Part shown: positions 9,625-21,314 of the stretch, in pieces
How positions within the stretch are numbered: position 1 is the first letter of the stretch
Layout of the letters: the number at the start of each line of letters is the position of its first letter
NCBI GenBank assembly: GCA_020881915.1
Contig: JAJFPB010000004.1
Coordinates: 4,836,001-4,900,000, forward strand
DNA: 64,000 bases
Source of the DNA: Paramyrothecium sp. XJ0827
Lineage: Eukaryota > Ascomycota > Sordariomycetes > Hypocreales > Stachybotryaceae
Reading direction: 5' to 3'
The notes under the pieces: model-generated
Database searches by the model: none
The model's input: only the letters and a program-made list of their open reading frames with translations
What the model was told of the DNA's origin: nothing
Made by a program: the position numbers and the translations under genes

Positions 9625-11343
9625 ATGATTACATCCATTCTCAAAAAGATCGTCCACAATGAGGCGATGCAAGCAGACCCGCCGCAGATTTACTCGTGGA
9701 GGGTGCTGGCTCTGGCTTGCTCCTCATGCTTCGGCGCCATGTCCTTTGGTTGGGACAGTGCCGTCATCAGTGGAGTTGTTGTTATGGACCCCTTCAAGCG
9801 GTGCGCCACGACGAGCCCTGTCGTGGATGCGTGCAACTGACGTTCTGGCCAGTGACTACGGATTGAACAACCCTGACAGTATCAGCACCGCCAACCTGAC
9901 CGGCAACATCGTGTCCACCCTGCAGGCCGGATGTTTTGTCGGTGCCCTCGTCGCGTCTCCCATCACGGACCGATGGGGTCGCAAACCCACTCTCATTGCA
10001 ACAGGTCTTACCATCGTTGCTGGCGTCATCATGCAGGCTGCGTCTACTGCCCAGCTCGCTCCCATCTTCATTGGGCGCTTTCTAGCGGGACTAGGTGTCG
10101 GTGCGGCTTCGTCGGTCAACCCTCTCTACGTCTCCGAAAATGCGCCCCGCGCAATTCGCGGGTTGCTCACTGGCCTCTACCAACTCTTCATCGTCACGGG
10201 CATGATGATTGCTTTCTGGATCAACTACGGTTCAAACATGAACATGACTGACCAGGCCAAGTACATAGTGCCGCTGACAGTTCAGGGCATTCCTGCCGTC
10301 CTGCTTGTCATTTGCATGTTCTTCTGTCCCGAGTCACCACGATGGTTAGCCCGCAGAGATCGGTTGGAGGAAGGCAGAACGATCCTTGCCAGGCTTCGTA
10401 ACCTTCCCACAGATCATTCGTATATCGACAACGAGATCCACGAGATCTTGGCGCAGCTCGAGCACGAACGGGAACTCATGGGGGATGCTACTTTCATGAA
10501 CCTTCAGAAGGAGATGTGGCTGATCAAGGGTAACCGAAACAGAGTTCTCATCTCTATCGGGCTGATGATCTGTCAACAAATGACTGGTAAAGTATCCCCC
10601 CAGCCTTTTACATCAGTGCAGAACTAACCGTTCGTCTGCAGGTACCAACGCCATGAACTCATACGCCCCTACCATCTTCCAGAACCTCGGTATGACCGGA
10701 TCCGGTCCTTCACTTCTTGGTACAGGTGTGTATGGCGTCGTCAAAGTCTTGGGCTGCCTTGCGTTCCTTCTATTCGCTGCAGACTCCCTTGGACGGCGTC
10801 GCTCCCTCTTGTGGACATCGATTGCTCAGGGCCTCTGCATGTTCTACATCGGTCTCTACATGCGCATTAAGCCGCCTGTCGAGGGTCAGGCCCTCCCTGC
10901 ACAAGGCTATGTAGCCATTGTCGCCATCTTCCTCTTTGCCATCTTCTTTCAATTTGGTTGGGGTCCAGCTTGCTGGATCTACGTATCCGAGATCCCAACT
11001 GCCCGCCTCCGTTCTTTGAACGTGGCGATTGCAGCAGCGACCCAGTGGCTCTTCAACCTCATTGTGGCGCGGACAGTCCCTAACATGCTTCGGACAGTCG
11101 GTTACAATGGCTATGGGTCAGTTTCCGGAAACCAATCCACGATTGTGCCCGACAATGCTGACTCTGAATAGTACATATCTCATTTTTGGGTCCTTCTCAT
11201 TTCTCATGTTCTTCTTTGTCTGGTTCTTTGTGCCTGAAACGAAGGGGCTGTCGCTGGAGCATATGGACGAGCTTTTCGGCGTGACTGGAGACACGAAGAC
11301 CAAAGACAGTCTCGATAGACCCAGCGAGAAGGAGATTGTTTGA
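9625..11343 (+). CDS. MFS sugar transporter
   Basis: Four exons (9625-9800, 9853-10586, 10642-11116, 11172-11343) give 518 residues. Introns are 52, 55 and 55 bp with consistent phases. It is a twelve-helix sugar porter (PF00083). Visible signatures are [11 protein letters not shown] in helix 1, [10 protein letters not shown] after helix 2, the central [11 protein letters not shown] motif, [14 protein letters not shown] in helix 7 and [16 protein letters not shown] at the C terminus. It acts in the plasma membrane as a proton-coupled hexose or polyol/quinate-type carrier; substrate cannot be read from sequence. The first intron repairs an apparent frame change after DPFKR. The gene converges on a Zn2Cys6 regulator whose stop lies 89 bp away, and a GST follows, so it may serve a small catabolic or detoxification cluster. 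Confidence 0.92.
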
Positions 11344-11432
11344 AGGTGCAGTTGACTTCTACTGCCCTTAATGGTTGTGGGAGAACAAAGCGAGCATTGG
11401 CTCTGTTGACTGGGGTTGATTTTAGTTAGGTT

Positions 11433-12812
11433 CTACTTGGTAATGCTCATGCTGGACTGCTTCTCTTGATCAATTTGAGGCCGAGGCAGCATTCTGTAAG
11501 CTTTGACTCTTTCGTCAATCATGCTAGCCAAGTGCTGCAATCGTTCATTCTCATCCCGCAGATCGGCAGAAAGGTTCGCTGAGGAGTTTAATGTCCCCAA
11601 GAGAATGGTTTTCAGTACTTGATGGAAGAGTCGCATAAAGGACACTGAAAGAAGTTCCGGACTAGCAGATCCGATCACCGATTGGACGTGTGCAAGATCA
11701 GAGAGCCACGAATCAAGCGTGCCCAGCAGCGATGCTCTCTCGGACAGCAGTCGAAGGGCGTTTCGTGTCGATTCGATTTGCGATGCCTTGTCGAGAAATT
11801 CAAGCGTTGAAGAAGCGATTTTGGTAAGCTTTGTTCGCATGTCGGGGGCAATCACGCGAAGGGTGCGAGATCCATGCGGTGTTTCATCCAGCGAGATTAA
11901 ACATGTAGACGCTGTCGCACCGCTTGCATCGGTTGCCGGAGGATCCGCGAATTTACAGGGTGCAGCGAACAGCGTAATGATGAAAACGTCCAGGAAAGGT
12001 AATTGGTCATGTTTTGCTGGCACCAATCTATTCTCTCCCACAACAAAACTTGGCCTTGCTCCGTACTCGTGCATAATGCTGAGTCCTCGGATTATATGCT
12101 GGGCCATGGCTGCGTAGTTGCCCCGGACTTGCTCAATGCTAATAAAGATCTGGCAGCAGAGCAATACCGACCTCAACCCGCGGGACCCTGGGTACGACAA
12201 ACTGGACGCAAGGCCCCCCAATGCCATGCAATACTGCTGAAGGCCAAAGTCATGGCCCGGGGTCTGTTGTGCGATGGGCACTGACACGTCTCTGGACGTC
12301 TCGAGATCTTCACGAAGAGCTCTTAGAGAAGATATCGCGTGTCGTATTGGCGGATCAGTTAGGCTGGCTTGAAGTATTTGCTTCGCTTCTTCATCGCAGC
12401 TCAGTTTTACACCAAGTAAGGTCTTAGTTGAGAAATAGCGATTGAGTATGTCAATGTCTTCAGAAGCGACGTCCGTTGCTGTAGGTTGGATGGATTGTGA
12501 GCAATGGCCAGACTTAGTCACGCCAGCAAGGGAGGACTTGATATGCTGGCCAGTAAAGACTCTGAAAGGGGAGTCGTAACCGTCGCATGTACGGCCAGTG
12601 CTGACACACTTTTGGCAAAATGGCCTGTCTTCGTCACATTTGACCTTCCTTATCCTGTCGCCGAGTCAATACAGGGCTGTCTTCCATATGTGGCACCATG
12701 CCGTGTTCGAGATTGGCAGTGGCTTTGAGACTGACCTGCAGGTTGCACAGCCTGTTTTCGCTCTGGTTCTGCATTGAGTGGTCCGTTTGTGGGCGACAAG
12801 GGTTCCAGCCAT
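11433..12812 (-). CDS. Zn2Cys6 transcription factor (1)
   Basis: Two exons (12812-12736 and 12654-11433) with an 81 bp intron give 432 residues. The intron lies inside the zinc cluster, as is common. After splicing the N terminus reads CATCRIRKVKCDEDRPFCQK followed by CVSTGRTC, that is CX2CX6CX6CX2CX6C. The rest is helical and hydrophobic, like the DUF3468-type regulatory domain (for example QQYCMALGGLASSL and a long LLCCQIFISIEQ helix), without a clear Fungal_trans signature. It should be a nuclear DNA-binding regulator. I start at the ATG at 12812; an in-frame ATG further up at 12929 would add about 39 residues. It is divergent from the GST at 13258 across 445 bp and convergent with the sugar transporter, so these two neighbours are the first candidates for its targets. 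Confidence 0.87.
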
Positions 12813-13257
12813 CGTTTGGAGGAGATGGGAGGGCTCACGCTTGTTGCCGAAGACCCCAACAAATTGGAAGGGAGGTCGTAAAGAGTGACGAAGCCGAACA
12901 AACGAATCAGACGATGCTCTTCGGCTCATCCAAGGAATGAAGAGATGAGCTTTGAGTCGAGACTCGAGCGTGTCGTTGTGCAAAAGGAGTCAGCGCTAGC
13001 TCGTTTGTGGAAGCAGAGGCGAGCCTGCCAATGACAAGATCCTGCGAACAGACGCTTCATCCTTGCCTCGACTAGCGTACTCCACACGCTCGCGATCCTC
13101 ATAGAGTAGCTTCGTTGGGAGTTCCGAGGCTTCCTGAAGGTCTCGGCTGAGGGCTTATATATAGATTGACTGGCCCAGTCGGAATGTCTGCTTCCACGGG
13201 TCAAGACTCATGGCGAGCAACTCCAAATTACTTTCCAAACTCTTGCATACCTCGAAA
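12813..13257. promoter_or_regulatory. divergent promoter, Zn2Cys6 factor (1) / GST (1)
   Basis: The 445 bp between two divergent start codons. A TATATATAG run at about 13156-13164 lies some 95 bp upstream of the GST ATG and could act as its TATA element. I see no repeated CGG half-sites that would clearly mark Zn2Cys6 binding. Confidence 0.35.
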
Positions 13258-14017
13258 ATGCCAGCTTTTACACTGTACGGCTCCCGCGGCTCCACCAATA
13301 CGGATCGTGTCCGCCTGACTCTCGCCGAAGGTGGCTTCACGGACTATGAGTTTGTGCTTCTCAATCTGCAGAAAGGCGAGCAGAAGGTATGTGAAGTAAT
13401 TTGTCTTCAAGGACGACGCAGGACGACGCATCTCATATTCGCATGGGTAAGTCATACATTGCTGACGCTGCATCCAGTCACGAGAGAACGTGAAGCGTCA
13501 CCCATGGGGCAAAATACCCGTCATCACCTTTGCCGACGGGTTCACTCTCTATGAGAGTCGCCCGATTTGCAAATACCTCACGAAAAAGTATGCCTTTCCG
13601 CTTCTGCCACCGGACTCCGACTTGGAAGCCACGGCGCTGTTCGACGAGGCGCAGTCTGTAGAAATGCTCTACTTTGCCGAACCTGCAGGAAGAATTGCGT
13701 TCGAGAAATTTGCTAAAAGATTCATGGGGCTGCCACCCGACGAAGAGGCAATCTCAAATGCATTGCGTTCAGTCGAGACGTATTTCGATGTGGCGGAACG
13801 TCTTTTACAACACAGAGACTACATGGCCGGGAAGGACTTCACTCTCGCGGATATTCACTACATTCCTCTCATCCAGAGGCTTTTCGCATGCGGCTACGGA
13901 GATGTCGTCCTCAGTCGCAAGGCCGTGAGTGCTTGGTGGAACCGCTGTATGAATAGGCCAGCTATACAGAAGATGTTAACCGCTGACAAGGAGGCTGCGG
14001 GTGGTAGTGGTAAATAA
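13258..14017 (+). CDS. glutathione S-transferase (1)
   Basis: Two exons (13258-13386 and 13478-14017) joined over a 91 bp intron give 222 residues. The N-terminal thioredoxin-like domain reads FTLYGSRGSTNTDRVRLTLAE, then KRHPWGKIPVITF with the cis-Pro and DGFTLYESRPICKYL with the Glu-Ser pair that binds the gamma-glutamyl group. The C-terminal helical domain holds AGKDFTLADIHYIPLI with the conserved N-capping Asp. This is a cytosolic phi/theta-like fungal GST that conjugates glutathione to electrophiles. An in-frame ATG at 13210 would add 16 residues; I prefer 13258, where the family usually starts. It lies between two Zn2Cys6 regulator genes and shares a promoter region with the first. Confidence 0.9.
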
Positions 14018-15016
14018 TGTATTAACATTTGGTTTGCTTGAGCAGCTATTGAGTTATTCGCCTATTCTATACAACTGCGACATGGTTCGTGACCAAGAAA
14101 CTACTTGATCATCACATGGTCCTGGCGTCCAACCTGTCTCCTGTTTCATGGTACTCACCACTGCAGAATAGAGGCCAGACATAGAGCGGCTGCGGATCCC
14201 GGAGAAACACCATCAGGTGCTGCTGCTGTTCTCAAGATTTCAGTCACTCTGATTGTTTCCCTGCTTACCAATAGTCACTAACAAAAGTATCGGCAAGATT
14301 AATGCATGGTTTCAAGATGAGTGACGTTTTGGTTCGATGCACTACTACGTTGTGGGCTGGCACAGGCTTTGCCCTAGCATATGTCAGCTAAGTTTTTCTC
14401 ATTCTAGAAAAGCTTTCCATAATTATCATTTCCAGACGCTTTGGCTCCATTTATTGGTTGTCGATTAATTCTTCGCAGCCACTATACTGTGTTGTCACAG
14501 AAGTAATGGCATGAACTCGCACAAAGTCCGGGCAAGGATTAGGCGTGCTGGCAGGAGTGGAACGACGGCGCCTCAACATTGCGGGTAGTGTGTTGCTACG
14601 ATTTAGCAGTAAATAATAGCACTGATTGTTGTCCGTGTTGTTATCGCCATAGAGTGTGCGGCGAAACCCTCGACCCAAAATCGATTCCTGCTATCAGTAC
14701 TGAAGCTTGCGAGAAGAGCCTAAACTGTGGCTGAAGCGCCTCGTCGGAACTGCGCCTCTTTACACATTGCACCCCCACTCAACCAGAAATTCAGACGTAA
14801 CCCCAGATGTGATCATCCGCTGATTTATAATCAACCCCCTCTCTGACCATGACCCGAGAGCTGGTCAATTTTGCTGGAACCTGTCAAGTGCCCTGTTGCA
14901 AGAGTTGCTTTATCAAGCTCCTTGAAGTCGCTTAAGCAGCGAACCAATTAGGCCTAAGCTTTATAGAGTATTCTGTTTGGACCTTTTATTTCAACGCGAC
15001 CTTCAAATAACAGGCC
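14018..15016. other. intergenic stretch, no gene seen
   Basis: About 1 kb between the GST and the second Zn2Cys6 regulator. Only short frames without motifs. It presumably includes the regulator's promoter; I cannot point to a specific site. Confidence 0.6.
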
Positions 15017-17032
15017 ATGGACTCCCCGCCAGGGTTCAGCGGCCAGCCAAGTTTTAGGGAAGTGGAGCGGCAAGTCATTATTCGTGTGAGTTAGACCCCA
15101 GAACATAATAGCGTCCCGCCTCTGTTGACACCTCGAGGAAAGGCTTGCGACCTGTGCCGAAAGAAAAAGATACGATGTGACCCTACCACACAAGGATGCG
15201 CTCAGTGCACCAAATATGGCACAAGGTGCCACTTTACCCCAATCACAAAGAAGAGGAAGCCTCGCAGGCCAGCTGGGTTAGTCTGCTACTCTAGCACACA
15301 AAGATTGCTTCTCCTAAACGTTTCCCAGCTTCAAATACATCGCGCAGCTTGAGGAAAGGCTTCTAGAAGTGGAGGCTTTGCTGGGAGACAAGTCTTCGGG
15401 GGAGCCAGCTGTGCCTCACCACAGCAAAGAGCAAACGACATCTGCAGGTTCACTCAACACAGCGGCACTGACCACGTCCCCTCACAAAAGTAATTCAATG
15501 ATGCCTATGAGCGAATCACAATTTTCTTTATATGAACAAGCGAGCAATCTAGGGGGGTTCCTTGACCTCGCCTGGCCGGCACACGACTACGGCGAACCCG
15601 ATTTTTCTACGTTTGGGGGTTACATGACTGACCGTCTAGCTGCCAGTCCATGGCCGCATCCTTCTCTAGAGTTACGACCAGTTTCTCTACCAGCGCACCA
15701 GGAGCTTCCCACAAAAGCAGTCGCTCTGGAGTTGGTCCAGGAAACATTTAACAACTACAATAGATACCTTCCACTTTTTGATGAAGATGAATTCATGAGA
15801 GAGTTTCAACTCAAGTACTCGACTTCGAGCCCTGGAGATGCCGGTTGGTGGGCGTGTCTCAATGTCGTGTTGTCAATAGCTCATCGTCTCCGCGCCTTGC
15901 GCAATTCCGAACCGACGCATGAGAACATCCTAGCCTACGGGCACATACAGAACGCCCTAGGCGTCATCTCCGAACTTAGCGTCTCTAATCGCAGCCTCTC
16001 GGCCGTCCAGGCTCTGGTGGGCATGGCTTGCGTTCTTCAGGGAACGCCGAATCCGGAGCCAGCCTCAATGCTCGTAGCCGCCGCCCTGCGCTTGGCACAG
16101 GCAATGAACCTGCACAGAGAGTGTTCCAGCCTGAATCTCACCAAATCACAAGCTGAACAACGGAGGCGGGTATTTTGGAAGATATATGTTCTTGACAAGG
16201 ACATTAGTCTACGGACGTGCCGACCCTTCGGTCAAGACGATGATGATATGGATGTCCGACTGCCATCAAATACAAGTCTTGAGCCAGGTAACTTGGACCT
16301 TTTCAACCATCGCATAGGGCTTGCAGTTATTCAGGGGCAGGTGTACAAACAGTTGTACTCAATCCGCGCCGGACGACAAACGGAGACACAAAGGGCGATT
16401 GCGGCACAAGAGTTGAATTCTTTGTTATCGTACTGGAAGTCCACTGCGCAGCTGGAACCACCAGAGGACTCTACGAAGTTGCCAGGATTCCAAATTGCAG
16501 GCGAGATGATTCATAAAGTGGTTCTACGACTCACATACATCCATTGCCTGACAATGATTGATCGCCATTTGCCTCCTATGCCGCGATCTCCCTCCAACCA
16601 AGAACCGAGCCGGTCTGAGCTATTATTACCCTCAGGCAGTCTATGCCTCGCTGAGTCTCGCAAAGCGATCCGTCTCGTTGAAGCCATTCCTCATGGAGAC
16701 CGCTCATGTGTCTGGTAAATTATTATCGAGAACCACAACTTTTCTGGATTATTTCTCTAACTCAATCTAGGATGCTTCTTCACGCTTTCTTCGCTGCAGC
16801 CAGCAGCATGCTCAGTAATCTAACACAAGACCCCACATCACCATACGCACTTTCAGACCTTGATCTTGTTAAGCCATTCATACGCCTGCTGGAGACGCTT
16901 TCCAGGGATCCAAGAGCATCATCACGATCCGAGGAACTCAGGCGAATGCATGGCACTTGCAGCAGCCTGAACGACGAAGCAGAGAAGGCTGTTCGGCTTC
17001 TCAGTTCAAGTTCTCTAGAGACTTTTACATGA
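15017..17032 (+). CDS. Zn2Cys6 transcription factor (2), Fungal_trans type
   Basis: Four exons (15017-15083, 15138-15276, 15329-16714, 16771-17032) give 617 residues; introns are 54, 52 and 56 bp. The zinc cluster reads ACDLCRKKKIRCDPTTQGC followed by AQCTKYGTRC (CX2CX6CX6CX2CX6C). It is followed by a basic linker (KKRKPRR) and a short coiled-coil (FKYIAQLEERLLEVEALL), the usual dimer element. The middle has the Fungal_trans (PF04082) signature: NRYLPLFDEDEF, then RRRVFWKIYVLDKDISLRTCRPFGQDDDDMDV reported here as positions 16162-16257. The first exon is the least certain part: its donor (GTGTGA) was chosen to keep phase. The gene lies between two GST genes and probably regulates neighbouring metabolic genes. 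Confidence 0.87.
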
Positions 17033-17558
17033 TCAGCTGAGCTTGAGCGGTTGCTAAGTACACTGGATTAATGCTTTATCACGTTGAAAGCATTATATAA
17101 CACAAGACGAGTTACTGTGGCCTAAACGGGCTTTTTCTTGGCCTATGTAGCCGCAAGCCAGTCCTACAGGACGTTCGAGATGGCCGGATGAGTTTTCATG
17201 CGCCATAAGCAGCTATCGAGAACTAGGAGATCTTCTTGAGGTTCAATCTGTGCTCGGCAATTAACATAGTAACATAAGATACCAGTCAAGGGAGTACAAG
17301 ACAGGAGCATTTTACTCACTTTTTCTCCGCAACTTGATATGTGGGTGATGGTGCCAAGCTGACGCCTCGACGTGGTAAGCAGCCACTTAAAGAATACCTT
17401 CACATGCAAAAGACGAAGGATATGCGGAAGACAAACGTATGTTTCATAGATAATTATTTCCCCAGTGATAACAAAGTTCCTTCACCTCATCTAGCTTCGC
17501 AGCTTTGTCTCGCCTGTGGAAAGCACAAAACCCGCCTCGAGCCATGATTTACCACAGC
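17033..17558. other. convergent 3' intergenic region
   Basis: About 0.5 kb between the stop codons of the Zn2Cys6 factor (2) and the Ure2p-like GST. It should contain both 3' UTRs. No gene or clear hairpin seen. Confidence 0.6.
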
Positions 17559-18221
17559 TCATTTGGCTTCTTGGAGCTTCAGAACCTTCTTGACGCTCGG
17601 ACGGGCGAGCATGTTTTCAGTCCACTTCTTGACGTGCGGGTAGTCATCTTGGTTGAACTCGTCGTTCGGAATCCGCGGTTCGGCTGTGTGCTGCCACGTA
17701 AAGAAGGCGACATCCACGTACGAAATCCGGCTCCCTAAGAACCAACGGTTGCCGTCTGCATCAGGCTTCTGCTTCGCCAGGTGTCCCTCGAGTACCCCAG
17801 TCACGCGGTTGACCTCTTTGACGTAGCGCGCGCGCGCCTCGGGAAGTGGCTGATATATAATAAACCACATCGCCTGCCCGTAATACGGTCCCTGGCCGGT
17901 GGTCTGGAAGAAGAGCCATTGACGAGCGTGGTAGTCTTCAGCTGTACCCGTCGCGAAGCTTAGAATGTGGTCCTTGTCGTATTTCTCCGTCAGATACTGG
18001 ATAATAGCGCCTGACTCCCACAGGGTCAGGTCTGTGTTTGGGTCCTGGATAGACGGTAACCGCCCGTTGGGATTGATAGCGACGTAATTGGGGTTCTTGA
18101 CGTCGGTAAGTGGGACTACTTCTGTCTCATATGGCAGCCCTAGCTCCTCGCAAAGGAGAATAACCTTGGCAGCATTAGGCCCGTGAATGCCAAACACTTT
18201 GATCGGCTTGATTTCCGCCAT
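17559..18221 (-). CDS. Ure2p-like glutathione S-transferase (2)
   Basis: An intronless gene of 220 residues. The N-terminal half has GPNAAKVILLCEELGLPYE, NPNGRLPSIQDP with the cis-Pro, and LWESGAIIQYLTEKYD with the Glu-Ser pair for glutathione. The C-terminal half has WLFFQTTGQGPYYGQ and the conserved Asp of ISYVDVAFFTW. This is the Ure2p/GstB-like class common in moulds, with glutathione transferase or reductase activity in the cytosol. It lacks the prion-like N-terminal extension of yeast Ure2. Start and stop are both unambiguous. It is transcribed divergently from the SDR-like gene over 637 bp, so the two may be co-regulated. Together with the GST at 13.3 kb this makes two different GST classes within 5 kb. 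Confidence 0.93.
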   Translation of the reverse strand: MAEIKPIKVFGIHGPNAAKVILLCEELGLPYETEVVPLTDVKNPNYVAINPNGRLPSIQDPNTDLTLWESGAIIQYLTEKYDKDHILSFATGTAEDYHARQWLFFQTTGQGPYYGQAMWFIIYQPLPEARARYVKEVNRVTGVLEGHLAKQKPDADGNRWFLGSRISYVDVAFFTWQHTAEPRIPNDEFNQDDYPHVKKWTENMLARPSVKKVLKLQEAK

Positions 18222-18858
18222 TTGGACAAAGGTGTATCGAGTTATCTGAAAGTGATGGTAGACGGAAGGTTGGTGAATTAATTTAAACAGTGGGTGATGG
18301 AAACCCCAGTAGAGATGAGAGAGAGCGAAATGAACCAGGTATCAAGGACTTCTGATCTCCTTTTAAATACGTTACCACCTCCTCCTGCAACCCAAAGCAC
18401 ATTGAACTTGGTCAGTCCTCTCCTTGAAAGTCCGCCTAGTTCAGTCCGAATCATACAGGGAAGAGAGCTGACAAATTTTAGCATAGGTTGGTGACACATG
18501 GGATTGCTTATGCTGTATGCTGTATTCGGACCTTCCGAAGACTCCGGGATCCGTGATGACTTTACCCAATAGGCCGCTGTGGGGTTTTTCAACGCAAGCC
18601 CGCGCTACACCCCGAGACACCACTAACGCTATGAATGCACATGTACTCCAGTTAGTGCGACGGAGATGATCTACGATTGATTAGCTTTTAAACGCACTCA
18701 GCAAAGATCGAGCTGGCTCGAATCACTTGACCAATCGAGTATACTACTTCCTGCCTGCTTCTTTGCTCAAAGGAAGATAATTATATATACGGCGAACAAA
18801 GCGTCCTGCTTTCTTGCTCGACTACACACACTCTGACTTTTCCCTCACAACCCAAACC
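18222..18858. promoter_or_regulatory. divergent promoter, GST (2) / SDR-like gene
   Basis: The 637 bp between divergent start codons. A TATATATAC stretch at 18782-18790 lies about 70-75 bp before the SDR-like ATG and is a reasonable TATA element. I see no further defined site. Confidence 0.4.
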
Positions 18859-19664
18859 ATGCCCGGAACATCTCCTGTCGCTCTCATCCTCGGTGCGGGG
18901 CCAAAAGTTGGCCTGCCAGCCGCAAAGGCCTTTGCTTCGAAAGGCTACAAGGTTGCCATCGCAGCCCGGTCGCTAGAGGAGGCAGACAGCACAGACAATC
19001 AACTCAACATTAAAAGCGACTTCGCCAACCCCGACGATGTCCTCGATGCCTTTACAAAGGTCAAGAAGGTGCTGGGAATCCCAAGCGTGGTCGTTTACAA
19101 CGGTAAGTCTTGTCCCAACGGCTATACCTCAACGCTCTGCTAAGACTTCGTAGCCGGTGCCGCGACATTCGCTCCCCCCAACGATCCGTTTGCGATCCCG
19201 TTGGATGCGTTCAAGCGAGACATGACCATCAACAACACCAGTGTCTTTGTCGCTGCCCAACAAGCCGTCCTCGGTTTCGCGGAGCTCCCTGCCGATGTGC
19301 CAAAGACATTTTTCTTTACAGGGAACATCCTAAACGTCGCACCTCTCCCGCAGTTTCTAGAATCTGGTGCCGGCAAGTCAGCGTCTGCGCACATGATGAT
19401 GGCTGCTGCCGCCGAATACAAAGAGAAAGGATTCAGGTATGTCATCCCTGCCGTCTTCTTACGACTAAATGGATGTGACTAACAGTTTGCAGGTTTTATT
19501 ATGTTGACGAGCGGAAGGCGGACGGCTCGGCCGCTTTCAAGATCGATGGAGAGGCACATTCAAAGCTCTTCTTGGAGCTCGCAGAGGCAAAGACGCAGGG
19601 TCCGTGGTTGCAGACCTTCGCCAAGGGCATCGGATACAAGGACTTCGGCCCCTATCGACTGTAG
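18859..19664 (+). CDS. SDR-like NAD(P)-binding protein, atypical
   Basis: Three exons (18859-19102, 19154-19436, 19493-19664) with 51 and 56 bp introns give 232 residues. The N terminus has a Rossmann start, ALILGAGPKVGLPAAKAFASKG, where the usual TGxxxGxG is replaced by GAGPKVG. VVYNAGAATFAP after the first join is the NAG motif of short-chain dehydrogenases/reductases. FFFTGNILN lies on the strand that normally carries the catalytic Ser, but no YxxxK motif follows: the expected place has SGAGKSASAHMMMAAAAEY. It is therefore probably not a classical SDR oxidoreductase; it may bind a nucleotide without that chemistry, or use another residue. It stands divergent from a Ure2p-like GST and close to two regulators. 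Confidence 0.85.
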
Positions 19665-20425
19665 GGTTGTCGCAGACGCTAGTTACCTTTTATAACTATG
19701 ACCTTTTCATCAACATGATCTTTTCTGAGTGGCGTCTTATGAAAATAGTCCTAGTCAAAGACATTAGAGCTCACGCCGCTAACTCGATTCGCGCGTATAT
19801 TATGAATGCAGATGCCTCGCCCACGGGATTTCTGTGTCACCTTGACCTGGCAACGGTGAACCCCAACTGAATGATTGGACCGCATCCAAACCCCTGAAGA
19901 ACCATTGAGCTGCATAGCGCTCCCCGGCTGATGTTGTAGTCAATTGTGGTCATTAGAGTGGCTATGAGCATCAATACGCTCAGTGCCCCATACCACAGCT
20001 TGGAGAAGGAGAATTACGCCTTTTTACTATGCTTTGCCCCTGTCACGGAAACAAGGCTAAATGCTGACAGGAGGCAATTGGCGCTCACTTTTTTCCTCAG
20101 CAGCTCCGCACTCGCACTTACAGCACTGGTGGAGTTATCGTCACAACCCCCTGTCATCTTATCTCATGCAGCTTGCACGTGATAGTATGCATTTTCTCGC
20201 GATGCTGAAAGCAAATCCTGAGAGAAAAGGACTAGACTCACCGCAAGGAATCCCTCCTCAGTTGCAACCTTTGTTCACTACCACAACGCTTTGTTTGATA
20301 CCCAATGATTTCCTTTTACAGATTGTCAGTCTTCCTGCCCTGCCGAACACTCACAGTGCCACAGATCACTGACAGGTGGTGCTCGACAAATTAGCCTGCC
20401 CTTCATCGGCTACCATCATGTTTTA
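19665..20425. other. stretch upstream of the Fig1-like gene
   Basis: About 0.76 kb. It probably holds the promoter and an unplaced first exon of the Fig1-like gene, because the conserved residues just before 20426 are in frame (ISLPFIGYHHVL) but lead back to a stop without an ATG. Confidence 0.45.
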
Positions 20426-21314
20426 ATGGTGTTGATCATAACCTCGATTGCAGTACAATGTATTTCCCGCCTGCAACTCTACCCGTTCAAGAAAGCTAGT
20501 GGCTAATGAAACCTCAACCCTCGTGGCACAGCTGCTCTCATCGCCGGCTGCACAAGCGAGAACCTCAACAACATATTTCTGTTCTCTTTGTCATATGCAG
20601 ATCGCACATCGCCACATGACCCGAGCCCTGCTGAAGTAAATAGCAACGCGTCTGCAGTTCTCTCATCCCTTGCTGGAGATGGAGCGATGCTCCAGGTTCG
20701 CTCTGGCTATCTCGGCATGTGCATTTCGAGCACCACTGGATGGATCTGCTCCAGAAGCTCAACGCGATTGGCATCCATTGTTCAGCAGTCTGAGCCTAAT
20801 GGCCTGGGTGACCCCCTAAACCTGATCTACGCGGCTGAAAGGTTCAAAACGAGTGTCGTATTCGTGGGCCTTCTGTGAGTGGCATCCTCAAGCCTCGTCA
20901 CAGTGCAACCCCTTGCCCCTCTAATGCAAAGAGCTATTTGCCAGGCTTATCTCAATTCCGTTCGCTTTTATCACATTCCTGCTTCTTGCTACCTTCCCCG
21001 GTTGGCACGAGGACGCTACTTCGGAAGGTAGCGAGAGAGAAGTGAAACCGTTTCCGTCACGGACCGTTTCCCACATTGCGATGGGTTGCATAACTGTGTC
21101 CTCCGTAATGGCCCTGCTCGCTGCCTTCTGGCAGCACATGGCTGGCGTCGCAGCCGCCACCATGGCCGAGGTCTTCACATACGGAATGGCAAGTGGTGGC
21201 GTAGGGGCTGGGGCGATGGTATGCGGGTGGGTTTCCTTCGTCCTCCAAATGGTGGTTGCAATTGGCCTGCTAGTCATGATTTTGTCAATAAGAGTGTTGT
21301 CTGCACTATCTTAG
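20426..21314 (+). CDS. Fig1-type calcium regulator/membrane fusion protein, 5' end unresolved
   Basis: Exons 20426-20459, 20532-20874 and 20945-21314 fit in phase (introns 72 and 70 bp). The protein shows an N-terminal membrane helix leading to IAGCTSENL, an extracellular loop with the family hallmark VRSGYLGMCISSTTGWIC, DPLNLIYAAERFKT before helix 2, a helix ISIPFAFITFLLLATFPGWH, and two more helices with HIAMGCITVSSVMALLAAFW and VAIGLLVMILS. This is the four-helix Fig1 family (PF12351), which in yeast and moulds works in low-affinity calcium influx and cell fusion during mating. The start given is the first in-frame ATG, but the conserved residues before it point to a short upstream exon ending before about 20390. 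The stop lies 97 bp from the stop of the convergent ankyrin-CorA gene. Confidence 0.75.
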
